Shown here: positions 15,451 to 24,184 of the stretch, one piece after another
How the letters are laid out: each line of letters begins with the position of its first letter
Position numbering within the stretch: the first letter of the stretch is position 1
Origin: Kozakia baliensis
GTDB lineage: Bacteria > Pseudomonadota > Alphaproteobacteria > Acetobacterales > Acetobacteraceae
DNA: 64,000 bases
Direction: 5' to 3'
Assembly (NCBI RefSeq): GCF_001787335.1
Contig: NZ_CP014676.1
Span: 1 to 64,000 of the forward strand
The notes under the pieces: model-generated
Database searches by the model: none
What the model saw: only the letters and a program-made list of their open reading frames with translations
What the model was told of the DNA's origin: nothing
Position numbers and translations under genes: made by a program

Positions 15451-17504
15451 GCCAGACCCAACGCCGATAGTTCACGTTGCGTCTGCGCCCATGCCGCGCT
15501 GGTCTGCCGGGCGGCGCTCTGCGGCTCCATCCAGTTCCAGCGGTTGATCCGGTTCTCCAGCGGGATCTCGTCCACGAAGCGCGACGGCGTCGTCGTGGCG
15601 CCCTGGCGATAGTCGCACCAGCTGATGGTCGCCTGCTCCATGGCGCGGGTCAGCGCGACATACGCCAGCCGCCGCTCCTCGTCGTGGTTGCGAGCGTTGT
15701 TTCCTGGGAAAATGCCTTCCTCCCATGCGGGCAGAAACACGTGCCGGAACTCGAGCCCTTTGGCGCGGTGCATGGTCAGCAACTGGACACGCTCCTTGCC
15801 TTTTTCTCCGGGCGCCCCGGACGCGAGCGCGGCATGTTCCATGATCTGGCCGATCTCGGCAAAATCGTGGGCAAGCGAGATCAGTTCGGCGAGGTTTTCC
15901 CGCTGGTTGGCCGCCTCATCGCTGTCGTCCGCCCGCAACGCGGGAAGATAACCCGTTGCTTCGAGCAGCCAGCTTAGCCGCTCACCGACGCTCTCCGGTT
16001 CCCGGCGACCGGAGGCACGGATCGTCTGCACGAAGCGCGACAGCGCCGCGCCGCACTTCGGTGAAAGCTTCGTGTGCGGCACCGCGCCCAGGAGCGACGT
16101 GCCCTCCCGTTGCGCGGCGATCTCGATTTCGCCCAGACTCTTGGCTCCGAGCCCGCGCGCCGGTTTGTTGGCCACGCGCCGGAACGCCTCGTCGGACTGC
16201 CGGTCCTCCGGGCTGGCGGAAAGAGACAACAGCGCCAGGGCGTCTTTGACCGCCGCGCGTTGCCAGAACCCGACGTCGCCCACAATCTCGAACGGAACGC
16301 GGGCCTTAATGAACGCCTCCTCGATCGCGCGGCTCAGACGGTTCTGGCGGTAGATCACGGCGATATCGTGCCAGGCTGCGCCATGGGCTGCCCGGCGGCC
16401 GATTTCGCGCGCGATCGCTTCTGCTTCCTCGCTGCCATAGGCAAACCCAAGTGTCTCGATCCGCATCCCCGCGCCCTTGCGGGTAAAGAGGGTTTTCGGG
16501 ATGCGCGCCGGGTCGTGGGAGATCACCGCATTGGACGCGTCGAGGATATGACCGGTCGAGCGGAAATTCTGCTCGAGGCGATACATTTTCGCGCCAGGAA
16601 ATTCTTGCGCGAACCCTCTGATAAACTTCACTTTTGCCCCGCGCCAGGAATAGATCGACTGATTGTCATCGCCGACCGCGAAGAGTTCGCCTGAGGCTTC
16701 CGACATCATTTTCAGCCAGAGAAACTGGGCGCGGTTGACGTCCTGATACTCGTCGGCGAGCACCGCCGTAAAGCGACGCGACCAACGATCACGGTAGATC
16801 GTATCGTGCACCAGGGCGAGCGTCGGCCACATCAGCAGGTCGCCGAAATCGGCCGCGTTCTGTTCGCGCAGCAACGCCTGATATTGGCGATATAAGACGG
16901 CCGCGAACTGCCAGCCCTCCCGATCGATGAAATTGTTCTTCTCGTGAGCGCGTGCGATCATCCCTTGCACATGCGCGGGGGCAGCGTCGGGCGTCACCAA
17001 ATCCTCCTTCAGGCGCGCGATCCGCTCGGCCATCTTGGCAATCTGCTTGGCGTCGCCCGCCGCCCCTTCCATCGGCACCGGAAGCTGCTCCTTCGGGACT
17101 GCCTTGATCAGCCGGCGCACCATGGTAAGCGTGTCATCGGCGTCGCGGATGTCGAAACCGGGCCGCAGATGGGCGACATCGGGTTCGGCCCGCAACTGGC
17201 GCGCGCACAAGGCGTGAAACGTGCCGAGCCAGGACGGCGCCATGCCATCTCCGCAGGCCTGCACGATGCGGTTGCGCATCTCGGCGGCCGCCTTATTGGT
17301 GAAGGTCACGCACAGGATGCGCGCGGGGACCATGCCGTAGAGCGCGATCCGCGTGGCGACACCCGCCGTCAGGGTCTTGGTCTTGCCCGTCCCGGCTCCG
17401 GCGAGCACGAGCACCCGGCCGAGCGCCAGGGCGGCCGCACGCTGCTCCGGGGTGAGCGCGTCGAGGATCGGCGCAAGCTGGTGCGGAATATCGAGATCGG
17501 ACAT
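15447..17504 (-). CDS. UvrD/PcrA-type superfamily 1 DNA helicase
   Basis: 685 residues. Helicase motifs appear in order. The Q motif with LTPEQRAAA is near residue 18, Walker A VLAGAGTGKTKTL near 34 and motif Ia CVTFTNKAAAEM near 66. Motif II VLADEYQDVNRAQF is near 252, motif III GDDNQSIYSWRGA near 279 and motif IV LEQNFRSTGHIL near 308. Motif V TMHRAKGLEF is near 575 and motif VI AYVALTRAM near 611. UvrD-family enzymes unwind DNA 3' to 5' in repair and plasmid replication. The start overlaps the gene upstream by TGATG. Plasmid copies of UvrD-like helicases are common, and the specific role here is unknown. Confidence 0.9.
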   Translation of the reverse strand: MSDLDIPHQLAPILDALTPEQRAAALALGRVLVLAGAGTGKTKTLTAGVATRIALYGMVPARILCVTFTNKAAAEMRNRIVQACGDGMAPSWLGTFHALCARQLRAEPDVAHLRPGFDIRDADDTLTMVRRLIKAVPKEQLPVPMEGAAGDAKQIAKMAERIARLKEDLVTPDAAPAHVQGMIARAHEKNNFIDREGWQFAAVLYRQYQALLREQNAADFGDLLMWPTLALVHDTIYRDRWSRRFTAVLADEYQDVNRAQFLWLKMMSEASGELFAVGDDNQSIYSWRGAKVKFIRGFAQEFPGAKMYRLEQNFRSTGHILDASNAVISHDPARIPKTLFTRKGAGMRIETLGFAYGSEEAEAIAREIGRRAAHGAAWHDIAVIYRQNRLSRAIEEAFIKARVPFEIVGDVGFWQRAAVKDALALLSLSASPEDRQSDEAFRRVANKPARGLGAKSLGEIEIAAQREGTSLLGAVPHTKLSPKCGAALSRFVQTIRASGRREPESVGERLSWLLEATGYLPALRADDSDEAANQRENLAELISLAHDFAEIGQIMEHAALASGAPGEKGKERVQLLTMHRAKGLEFRHVFLPAWEEGIFPGNNARNHDEERRLAYVALTRAMEQATISWCDYRQGATTTPSRFVDEIPLENRINRWNWMEPQSAARQTSAAWAQTQRELSALGLA

Positions 17505-17842
17505 CACAACACACTCACGAGTTCGATCAGGCAGCTTTCGCAGCGCTCGATCGTGCCTTGGGTGGTCACGATCAGGAACGGCCGTGACAGATCGAAATCC
17601 TCGAACGCCGTGTCCCAGCGCCCGCTGATCACCAGACCGATCGGGGTGTCGGGACGCTCGTCGAGGCGCACCATGCACTCGGGCGGCGGACCGCTCGGCA
17701 GCGGGTCGAGTTTCAAACGCATGAGGTGCGTCTCCCAAAACCCGCGCGCGGCGGCGCAGCGGTCGAAAATCTGGGCTAGGCCCGCGCGCAGCACCAGATT
17801 GTCCGTCACGGTGCGGAACCAGGAATCAGTCAGAACGAACAT
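17504..17842 (-). CDS. hypothetical protein, 112 aa
   Basis: Unrecognised soluble protein (MFVLTDSWFRTVTDNLVLRAG) with GAGGAGAAA before the ATG. It has two cysteines near the end (ERCESCLIELV). Coupled to the helicase gene by a TGATG overlap. Confidence 0.6.
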   Translation of the reverse strand: MFVLTDSWFRTVTDNLVLRAGLAQIFDRCAAARGFWETHLMRLKLDPLPSGPPPECMVRLDERPDTPIGLVISGRWDTAFEDFDLSRPFLIVTTQGTIERCESCLIELVSVL

Positions 17843-17845
17843 CGG

Positions 17846-18187
17846 TTATTTCTCCTCTGCCGCAAGGTGGATGACGGTGTCCCAATCGGTGGCGAGCCAG
17901 CCGTTCACATCGAGAATAGCGCCGTGTTCATCGTAAAGAACGAACGTCCCGGAAAAATCCCATTCCTCCGCGTCATCGGGGTCACGCCGGCCGCCGATCA
18001 CCACGCCTTCCAGGTCGTGCATGCCGTTCGAGCAGGCGACGAAGACGCTGGGAAAACGGGAGGAGTCTGGGGCCTGCCGCGACCAGACGCGCATTGCGCG
18101 TGTATCCTCTCGAAATCTTCCAAGCAGGGCAACACGCCAGGCCGGGCTGTGGATGCCATCGAGGGCCAGGTTCGTATCGGTCATCAT
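17846..18187 (-). CDS. hypothetical protein, 113 aa
   Basis: Unrecognised protein starting MMTDTNLALDGIHSPAW. Upstream frame extension to 18475 lacks coding character, so the ATG at 18187 (or 18184) is used. It lies four bases from the primase-like gene and three from the next, in a compact minus-strand operon. Confidence 0.5.
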   Translation of the reverse strand: MMTDTNLALDGIHSPAWRVALLGRFREDTRAMRVWSRQAPDSSRFPSVFVACSNGMHDLEGVVIGGRRDPDDAEEWDFSGTFVLYDEHGAILDVNGWLATDWDTVIHLAAEEK

Positions 18188-18191
18188 CGCC

Positions 18192-19364
18192 TCACATGCC
18201 AGGGGTGGCGTTGCGGGTCGGACCCGTTTCGTTTTGCCGGGGGACGGTCGGTGCCCCACCGGCCCGCGGAACCAAGCGACGCGCCTCCATCCGGTCGATC
18301 CATCCCGCCGTGCCGTCATGAGCTTGCAGGGCGGCTGGCGTCGCGGTGGTGTCCGCCACGACGGAAAAAGGGCGGGTTGGGGTCGGCTCCTTTTCACCGC
18401 GTGCCCGCAGCACATCGTTCCAGTCCTGGCCCGCGGCCTTCGGGGAAAGCCGTCCGCTCCACAGCCCGGCCTCATCGGCGAGCGCCTTGAATTTCTCGGC
18501 GTTGCGATCCCCCTGGTGATCGTTGTCGACCGCGATGATCAACCGGGCTTCCGGATGCTGCGCCACGCGCGCCAGGAGCTGCTTCATCTCCGCAAGGCTC
18601 TCCGGACTCATGCCGCCGGCGGTGGACAGGTAGAGCGAGTTGGACCGGAAGCGATCCATCGCCGCAAACGACAAGGCAGTGATCGCGGCCTCGGCGACCA
18701 CCACGCGCGACACAGGTTGGCCCGGGTCGGCTTCCATCCGAAACAGCCGCTTACCGCCGCCTCCGCTCGAAAATCCCCGATAGTCCGGTCCCCGCATTTC
18801 CATCCCGGTGACGTTTCCTCCGTCGTCGTGATGGGCGAACCAGGCGGTGCCCTTCGGTCCCTCGCGCAGCAGGTTCTGCCGGTTCGCGAGATCGAGGATC
18901 TCGGGCGTCAGCTTCCGCGTCTCGGTCAGGTAGCGCCACGCTTCCGAGCCGGGCTGGGGCGCCGCGCGGTGCGACCACATCCAGGACGGATCGCGTTGGA
19001 CCTCCGGGCGGGGCGTTTCCTTCGTGCGTTCCCGCACCTCGTAGGTCGGTTGCATCCCGATCATGTCGCGCAACTCGCGGCGCACATGGCCGAGATTCAT
19101 GTCCGGATGCAGGAACTGCATTAGCTTGATCACGTCGCCTTTGCTGGTGCTATCGCTGGGCGACCACCAACCTTTACCTTCGTGGTTGACGATGACGATC
19201 TCGCCCTCGCCGCGCCGGAACTTCAGGTTGCGCGCGCTGCGCTGGGCGGTCGCCGCGCGATCGAGGCGAAAACCTTCTTTTTCGAGCACTGTGCTGCAAT
19301 TCACGCTGTCGCGGAATTCCTGCAATTCCTCGCGCTGGGCTTCCGGAGAAGAACGATAGGCCAT
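18192..19364 (-). CDS. toprim/DUF3991 primase-like protein
   Basis: 390 residues. The N-terminus has a DUF3991-like region: VNCSTVLEKEGFRLDR near residue 19, and GWWSPSDSTSKGDVIKLMQF near 64, which resembles the CHC2 primase fold without the zinc cysteines. It is followed by a toprim domain: VVVAEAAITALSF near 220 with the glutamate, and RLIIAVDNDHQGDRNAEKF near 275 with the DxD. Proteins of this type accompany plasmid transfer or replication genes. A start at 19430 would put it 60 nt from the GTCGCATGTT box; the ATG at 19364 is preferred by conservation of the sequence. Confidence 0.8.
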   Translation of the reverse strand: MAYRSSPEAQREELQEFRDSVNCSTVLEKEGFRLDRAATAQRSARNLKFRRGEGEIVIVNHEGKGWWSPSDSTSKGDVIKLMQFLHPDMNLGHVRRELRDMIGMQPTYEVRERTKETPRPEVQRDPSWMWSHRAAPQPGSEAWRYLTETRKLTPEILDLANRQNLLREGPKGTAWFAHHDDGGNVTGMEMRGPDYRGFSSGGGGKRLFRMEADPGQPVSRVVVAEAAITALSFAAMDRFRSNSLYLSTAGGMSPESLAEMKQLLARVAQHPEARLIIAVDNDHQGDRNAEKFKALADEAGLWSGRLSPKAAGQDWNDVLRARGEKEPTPTRPFSVVADTTATPAALQAHDGTAGWIDRMEARRLVPRAGGAPTVPRQNETGPTRNATPGM

Positions 19365-19490
19365 GCGTCTGGGCTCCCGTCGTGTGGATCGGAGCGGTGC
19401 GCCGGTTTCTTTCCGCAAGCCCTGTGTCATGTGACCGAAGGGTGCGGCAGAGACGATAGCCCCGCTTTGTTGCGACGAGAGTCGGCCTTC

Positions 19491-19500
19491 AACATGCGAC
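19491..19500 (-). promoter_or_regulatory. GTCGCATGTT box, site 7
   Basis: One-mismatch copy of the 10-mer on the minus strand, upstream of the primase-like gene. The distance to 19364 is 126 nt, longer than for the other copies; to a possible ATG at 19430 it is 60 nt. Confidence 0.35.
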
Positions 19501-19561
19501 GGTACAGAAAATCTCGCGTCCGATGGCACTTTTTTGCCCGACGGAGCCAGAGGCGGCGCGC

Positions 19562-19780
19562 TCATGACACGCTCGGCAGATGGCGGGCGTCGAGCAGCTT
19601 TTCGCGGGCGCGACTGCGCGCATCGGCAGCCGAGCGCCGGATGGCGGCGGCATGATGCGACGAAAACGCGGCGTCGGCGGCACTGTGATCGAGAAAAGCC
19701 GCTTCTTCGGCGAGGCGGCGGGACAAGGCGCGCGCCTGCTGGCGTGCGACGGTCCCGGCATGGATCAGGGAACCCGACAT
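19562..19780 (-). CDS. small alanine/arginine-rich protein, 72 aa
   Basis: 72 residues (MSGSLIHAGTVARQQARALS), rich in Ala, Arg and Ser and predicted to be helical. GAAAGAA lies 8 nt before the ATG. Function unknown. It lies downstream of hairpin element E. Confidence 0.5.
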   Translation of the reverse strand: MSGSLIHAGTVARQQARALSRRLAEEAAFLDHSAADAAFSSHHAAAIRRSAADARSRAREKLLDARHLPSVS

Positions 19781-19850
19781 GGCATATTTCTTTCGGCCAA
19801 GATGATGTGAGGACATGGGCGTCCGACGCGGCGTGACCGCGCCCTCCCGA

Positions 19851-20012
19851 TCAGCCTTGCAAGGAAGGCAGGTTGCTCGACGATCGCGTCGTTGCGCTGC
19901 GCGAAACCTCGCATCGTGATGCCGGACTGCTTTCCTCCGCACGCCCTCTGGCCGCCTGTCGGCAGGGTGACGGCGTTTCGAACGCTTTGCGTGCTTGTTG
20001 TCGTTCTGACAT
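19851..20012 (-). CDS. possible small ORF, 53 aa
   Basis: 53 residues (MSERQQARKAFETPSPCRQ) with a good ribosome binding site (GAAGGAAA). It is the first start codon downstream of hairpin element E. Low-complexity composition leaves doubt that it is a gene. Confidence 0.35.
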   Translation of the reverse strand: MSERQQARKAFETPSPCRQAARGRAEESSPASRCEVSRSATTRSSSNLPSLQG

Positions 20013-20142
20013 GGCACTGTTTCCTTCTGGGCTGTGTTCCGTCTTTTCCCCGGCGCTTGGCCGTTCGTGCGACGGTTGATCGGAAGCGGCGGAAGGCCAT
20101 TCTTCCTTTTCGATCTCTCCGGCGGGCGGATGGGCCGGGACG

Positions 20143-20224
20143 GGTCAAGCGCGGCGCGGCACGCGCCGGGACCGCAAGGGATGCGCAGCATCGCGCGGAC
20201 CCACCGCTTGAGGCGGCCCGGAGC
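20143..20224 (-). repeat. hairpin leader element, copy E (divergent)
   Basis: Shares the GCGGCGCGGCACGCGCCGG core with copies A-C but has a shorter, different interior. Arms TCAAGCG (20145-20151) and CGCTTGA (20215-20221) close the structure. It lies upstream of the small minus-strand genes at 19851 and 19562. Confidence 0.6.
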
Positions 20225-20328
20225 ATCCGGCAGGTTCTCTTCGTTTTCTTGACGATTTTCTTCTGTACAGGTTAAGTCCGCGCGTAGTAGAACGACCGTC
20301 TTCGTTCAGTATTCTGGAGTATCGCCAG

Positions 20329-20835
20329 ATGATCATTGTCTCGATGCACGGCGCGCAACTGGCTCTTCAAGCACCGTTTCATCCGCAACTCGGCGCGGAG
20401 GCCCACAAACTGCGCGGTCGCTTTCTCGGCAAACAGACGGGTTGGGTGTTCGACGCCGCGCGCGAACACGAGGTGCGCGCGATCTGCGGCAGCCTTTGGG
20501 GCGTGGATGGCACGCCGGAAGCGGCGGCGGATACCGTCACGCTGACCATCGAGGCCAATGAAGGCTGGCATCCCCAAATGCGCTGGATCGGCGGGGCCGA
20601 TCTTTGGCTGTGCGGGCGACAGGTGGCGGTCACGATGATGCCACGCCGCATCACGCGTCCCGGTCGCGGCGTGAAATTCCTCAAAGGACTGCCGCGCGCA
20701 CGCTTCGGAACGCTTGATGCCGTCGAGACCTACCTGGAGAATGGCACCGTGTTCACCATGAAGGACGTGCCCCGCATGGCGGTGCCGCGCTTCGAGGCCG
20801 CCGTGCAAACCCACGGCACGCTGGACGTTCGCTAG
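20329..20835 (+). CDS. hypothetical protein, 168 aa
   Basis: Unrecognised soluble protein (MIIVSMHGAQLALQAPFHPQ) with GGAG 10 nt before the ATG. The body has protein-like sequence throughout (VTLTIEANEGWHPQMRWIGG). It is the only plus-strand gene within the long minus-strand array from 17.8 to 33.6 kb. It ends on a CTAG shared with the convergent gene. Confidence 0.6.
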   Translation: MIIVSMHGAQLALQAPFHPQLGAEAHKLRGRFLGKQTGWVFDAAREHEVRAICGSLWGVDGTPEAAADTVTLTIEANEGWHPQMRWIGGADLWLCGRQVAVTMMPRRITRPGRGVKFLKGLPRARFGTLDAVETYLENGTVFTMKDVPRMAVPRFEAAVQTHGTLDVR

Positions 20836-21230
20836 ACGCTCGCACGGCGTCGCCGACCGTAGAACCGCGCCAGATCCGGCAGAGCCGGAGGGCGGTTTTC
20901 GGGATCTTCGCTGCCGAGCTCTTCACAGTGACGCAAAACGCGCACGGCCAGTGTTTGGCGACGTCCGTCGCTGAGACAACGCAGGATCGCAAGATCCGAG
21001 CGTCCGCTGATCACGCGGTTGAACCATTTTCCCGTGCGCGGATCGCGCCCGGCCGCCGTATAAAGTCCATTGAGGAAGCCCTCCACGATCCATGGCCGCG
21101 TGGGTTGGACCATGCGCCCGGCGGGAATGGGACCCGACGGCAGATGAAAAATATTCCCGGTCGCGACCGTCCCGATGCGCAGCGGGTTATCGCCTCCCTG
21201 AAAGGGCGAGGTATAATATTGCCGGATCAT
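20832..21230 (-). CDS. hypothetical plasmid protein, 132 aa
   Basis: Unrecognised protein (MIRQYYTSPFQGGDNPLRIG). Start at 21230 fixed by AGGAGAAAA. Coupled to the upstream gene by an ATGA overlap. Last gene of the ardC unit. Confidence 0.6.
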   Translation of the reverse strand: MIRQYYTSPFQGGDNPLRIGTVATGNIFHLPSGPIPAGRMVQPTRPWIVEGFLNGLYTAAGRDPRTGKWFNRVISGRSDLAILRCLSDGRRQTLAVRVLRHCEELGSEDPENRPPALPDLARFYGRRRRASV

Positions 21231-21622
21231 CGGTTTTTCTCCTGCGCGGAACGAACGTTTTCGGCTTCGATGGTTTGGGCGTCGAAATAACCGGGACGGC
21301 GGGCGAGTTCCTCCGCTTCGAACTGACCGGCGAACAGCGGCACGGCCGCCTCCAGCCGGCGACGGAGATTCCGTCGCCTTGTCTGCGCTTTGCGCGCACC
21401 GCTCCATCGCTTCGGCGGGGCGAGCACCGGCGTCCAACCCTGCGACCAGCCACTGCCGAGAACGTAGGGCGGTGCATGCGCGGCCCGGATCGCCAGTTCC
21501 TCTGGATGGGAATAGTCGAGTAAGGTGCAACACCACCAGGTTCGGCCGTCCGGCAAGGTTTCGACATCCGGCGGCGGCACGGTGCCGGGATTGGTCCAGA
21601 ATAGCGTGATGATCGCGCGCAT
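21227..21622 (-). CDS. hypothetical plasmid protein, 131 aa
   Basis: Unrecognised protein (MRAIITLFWTNPGTVPPPDV) with a basic middle (RRRNLRRRLEA). Lies nine bases downstream of ardC and overlaps the next gene by ATGA, so it is in the ardC operon. Confidence 0.6.
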   Translation of the reverse strand: MRAIITLFWTNPGTVPPPDVETLPDGRTWWCCTLLDYSHPEELAIRAAHAPPYVLGSGWSQGWTPVLAPPKRWSGARKAQTRRRNLRRRLEAAVPLFAGQFEAEELARRPGYFDAQTIEAENVRSAQEKNR

Positions 21623-21631
21623 GGCATTGCC

Positions 21632-22552
21632 TCACGCAAGTTCGGGTTCGGCGAGCCCCTCCGTGTCGGCCTCGACGTCGCGGGCTTCGTCGTGGTGGAA
21701 CGCCAGAATGTAGTCGGCGGCGGCTGAGGCAAGCCGGGCTGCTGTAAAAATCGCTCGCTTATCCGCCTTCAGCATGGTAATCCAGTTCCCGCAGTAATCG
21801 GCATGACGAACCGTCGGGGTGATCCCGATTTTCGCCAGTAAAAAGGCAGACGTGACCTCAGCAATAAGCTCTTCCGCCATGTAATCGTAGGTTCCGAACC
21901 GATTGCTTAACTTGCGGTCGAGACGTTTTTCACTGCCCGACCAATGACCGAGTTCATGCAGAACTGTACGATACCAATTGACCGGCTCGCCATACGCCTT
22001 TTGGGGCGGCACCTGGATGAGGTCGAGGGCCGGCATGTAAAACGCCTTGTTGCCACCGACCCGTATCGTGGCGCCTGTCGCCCTGATCAATCGGTCGGCA
22101 GCCGGGATGATCTCGGCTTCCGCAGGTGGCGCGATGCGGGCTGTCATCTCGTCCGGCAGGTTGTCACATTGGTCGATATTGAACACCGTAAACCGTTTCA
22201 GGAACGGTATGGCGCGCGCATCATCGCTTCCGCTTTCCGATTTTGGCACGAACCGATCCGCGTAGAACACAGTGGTTCCCTTCTCGCCTTTGCGGACATT
22301 GCCGCCAACGGCAAGCGCTTGGCGGAACGTGAGCCAGCGCTGCGAGGTGAAACCCTGCGTGTGCACCGTGCCCCAGAGGAGAAGCAGATTAATGCCGGAA
22401 TAATTCCTTTTGGTCGCCGCATTGTGCGGCAGGCTCGGACCGCACGCTGTGTTCGACCACGGCTGCACCCAGGGCAGGATGCCGCTTTCCAAATCGGCGA
22501 CGATGCGGTCCGTGACGTCCTGATAGAGATCGGCATGTTGGCTGCGGGACAT
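21632..22552 (-). CDS. ardC: ArdC-like anti-restriction protein
   Basis: 306 residues, the usual ArdC size. The N-terminal ssDNA-binding domain (DUF1738) shows DLYQDVTDRIVADLESG near residue 8, PWVQPWSN near 27 and NYSGINLLLLW near 48. The C-terminal zincin-like domain has the metal site VLHELGHWSGSEKRLDR near residue 190 with HExxH-type residues HELGH. ArdC protects incoming plasmid DNA from restriction during conjugation by binding single strands. A good ribosome binding site (AGGAG) fixes the start. Confidence 0.9.
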   Translation of the reverse strand: MSRSQHADLYQDVTDRIVADLESGILPWVQPWSNTACGPSLPHNAATKRNYSGINLLLLWGTVHTQGFTSQRWLTFRQALAVGGNVRKGEKGTTVFYADRFVPKSESGSDDARAIPFLKRFTVFNIDQCDNLPDEMTARIAPPAEAEIIPAADRLIRATGATIRVGGNKAFYMPALDLIQVPPQKAYGEPVNWYRTVLHELGHWSGSEKRLDRKLSNRFGTYDYMAEELIAEVTSAFLLAKIGITPTVRHADYCGNWITMLKADKRAIFTAARLASAAADYILAFHHDEARDVEADTEGLAEPELA

Positions 22553-22624
22553 GGTTCGTGCTCCTGAAACGAAAAACGCCGCCCGGAGAGGGCAGCGTGT
22601 GCAGAAAATGTTGAGAGAGAAAGC

Positions 22625-22795
22625 TCAATTGAGGCCGGCGAGTGTCTCGCAGCCCGACATGAGAAAGTCCGGACCGGCGACGATCAGATAGACCGTCACG
22701 GCGAAGATCAGCGCACTGGCGACCAAGCCGATAAACTCCAGCGCAAAACGGAGCGAGGCGCGTGACACGCGTGGTGTGTGCAAGGTGAGCGACAT
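22625..22795 (-). CDS. small single-pass membrane protein, 56 aa
   Basis: 56 residues with one membrane helix, residues about 20-42 (ALEFIGLVASALIFAVTVYLIV). GAGGAAAGG precedes the ATG. First gene after hairpin element A, upstream of ardC. Function unknown. Confidence 0.55.
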   Translation of the reverse strand: MSLTLHTPRVSRASLRFALEFIGLVASALIFAVTVYLIVAGPDFLMSGCETLAGLN

Positions 22796-22850
22796 CTCGA
22801 AGACCCTTTCCTCTTTGATGCCTGTCCCGCGAGCGGGACGGCGGGGCGGG

Positions 22851-22933
22851 GTCAAAGCGGCGCGGCACGCGCCGGCACTGGAGCCACGCGCAAGCCGCGC
22901 AGCGGGTGAGCATGGCGAAGCGCCGCCTTTGAC
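22851..22933 (-). repeat. hairpin leader element, copy A
   Basis: 83 bp, nearly identical to copies B and C. On the minus strand GTCAAA-G-GCGGCGC pairs with GCGCCGC-TTTGAC, a 13-bp stem with one bulge. A nested GGCGCG-TGC-CGCGCC hairpin overlaps the 3' arm and could compete with it. It lies 77 nt downstream of the 23010-23279 stop and 56 nt before the start at 22795. Confidence 0.8.
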
Positions 22934-23009
22934 GCTGGCCCGCCGTTCTGCTGCGAGGTTCTTCCTTTTCCCTTCCCTTCTCTTCCTTTTTTCGGAGCCG
23001 TTCGCCGGG

Positions 23010-23279
23010 CTATGTTTGCGGATGAATCCGGTCATCGTCGAACGCGATGTCTTCGGCGATCGTCGCGTTCTCCATGGGTACGCCGATCTGATCGATCCAG
23101 ACGATCAAACCCTCTCGCCGCTCGTCGGTATCGAGGTGCTCAGGCATCGAATTGTTCTCCATCGCCTCGCGCGCGGCCGCCCTGGCGCGCTCGATTGCAT
23201 CGTCTGGCGTCTGCGCATCGACCTCGAGGCTGTCATAGGCGCGGAGCCAAAAGCCGAGTTTCAGACGGTAGGCGGGCAT
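23010..23279 (-). CDS. small hypothetical plasmid protein, 89 aa
   Basis: Unrecognised acidic 89-residue protein (MPAYRLKLGFWLRAYDSLEV) with CAGGAGAA upstream. It looks like a compact alpha/beta domain. It is the last gene of the unit that begins after hairpin element B. Confidence 0.65.
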   Translation of the reverse strand: MPAYRLKLGFWLRAYDSLEVDAQTPDDAIERARAAAREAMENNSMPEHLDTDERREGLIVWIDQIGVPMENATIAEDIAFDDDRIHPQT

Positions 23280-23311
23280 GATGTTCTCCTGTCATCGCAG
23301 TAAAGAGAGCG

Positions 23312-23776
23312 TCAGTCGATCGCGCGAAAAATCAGGTTTCGCTCGTCGTGTTCGGCGGCAAAGTCCCGCAGCGTGTCATAGCGGCCAGCGAGCGCATCGC
23401 TCTGGCTGACACAGCAGGCGGCCGAAAGCGCGAACAGTGTGGCGACGATCCCGAACGCGTCGGGGCTCATTTCGCCGTCGAAAAAATTATCCGCCCATCT
23501 GACGGTGACGGTCGCACACTCCATTTCGGGCGCGGCATACAGGCCGGTGTTGGAGAGACGATAAAAGGACCAAAATCCACCCCGGTAATCGGGGCACAAT
23601 TTCTTCGCGACATCATAAAGCTGCGCCTCGCCCCATAGGAAACCAGGCAATCCCCGGATACGTCCGGGGAAGAGCTGCGGCAAAAACCGGCTACGCCGGC
23701 TCTCGGGGACCAGCGTACGGGTAATCGTTCGGGCATGCAGCGCTTCCGCTGCCGCGTCGGGTGTCGTTGTCGGCAT
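23312..23776 (-). CDS. ArdB/KlcA-family anti-restriction protein
   Basis: 154 residues, a typical length for the family. Characteristic stretches are RSRFLPQLFPGR near residue 32, LCPDYRGGFWSFYRLSNTGLY near 68 and GEMSPDAFGIVATLFALSA near 108. ArdB/KlcA proteins block type I restriction without direct DNA mimicry. The second ATG (23776) is chosen because AAAGGAAC then lies 6-8 nt upstream. Confidence 0.85.
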   Translation of the reverse strand: MPTTTPDAAAEALHARTITRTLVPESRRSRFLPQLFPGRIRGLPGFLWGEAQLYDVAKKLCPDYRGGFWSFYRLSNTGLYAAPEMECATVTVRWADNFFDGEMSPDAFGIVATLFALSAACCVSQSDALAGRYDTLRDFAAEHDERNLIFRAID

Positions 23777-23788
23777 GATCATGTTCCT

Positions 23789-24172
23789 TTAGGTCAGGTG
23801 GGCACTTTCGTCGGCCTGATGCGGCGCGAGGGTGTCACCGGGGTCGAGATTGATGGCGTTGCCCATCCAGCGCTCGGGCCGGATGGCGCGTACCCAGTCT
23901 GCGAAAGTCGGAATGCGACCGAGATCCTCGCGCACATGCTGCTCCGCAATCAGGCGCACCGGCACCACGCGCCCATCGCTGTTCACCAGCGTCACCCCGA
24001 ACTCGTGCTCGCACTGGAAAATTCCCTGAGCGTGATGGCGGAGGGCTCTGTGCCTCAGGTCGGCTAGGAGTATTTTTGAGGAATCGAACCAATTATGGAT
24101 GGCGAGGTAGTCTTCGGGGCGTCCGCCCCATTTCCGTGCGCTCGACAGCGCGTGATGGAAGGGATGAGCCAT
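23789..24172 (-). CDS. DUF6915-like hypothetical protein
   Basis: 127 residues starting MAHPFHHALSSARKWGGRPE, which resembles small plasmid proteins in the DUF6915 group. The central QCEHEFGVTLVNSDGRVVPVR and a tryptophan-rich C-terminus support it. Role unknown. Adjacent to the KlcA gene and probably co-transcribed. Confidence 0.6.
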   Translation of the reverse strand: MAHPFHHALSSARKWGGRPEDYLAIHNWFDSSKILLADLRHRALRHHAQGIFQCEHEFGVTLVNSDGRVVPVRLIAEQHVREDLGRIPTFADWVRAIRPERWMGNAINLDPGDTLAPHQADESAHLT

Positions 24173-24184
24173 GACAAGGGCCTC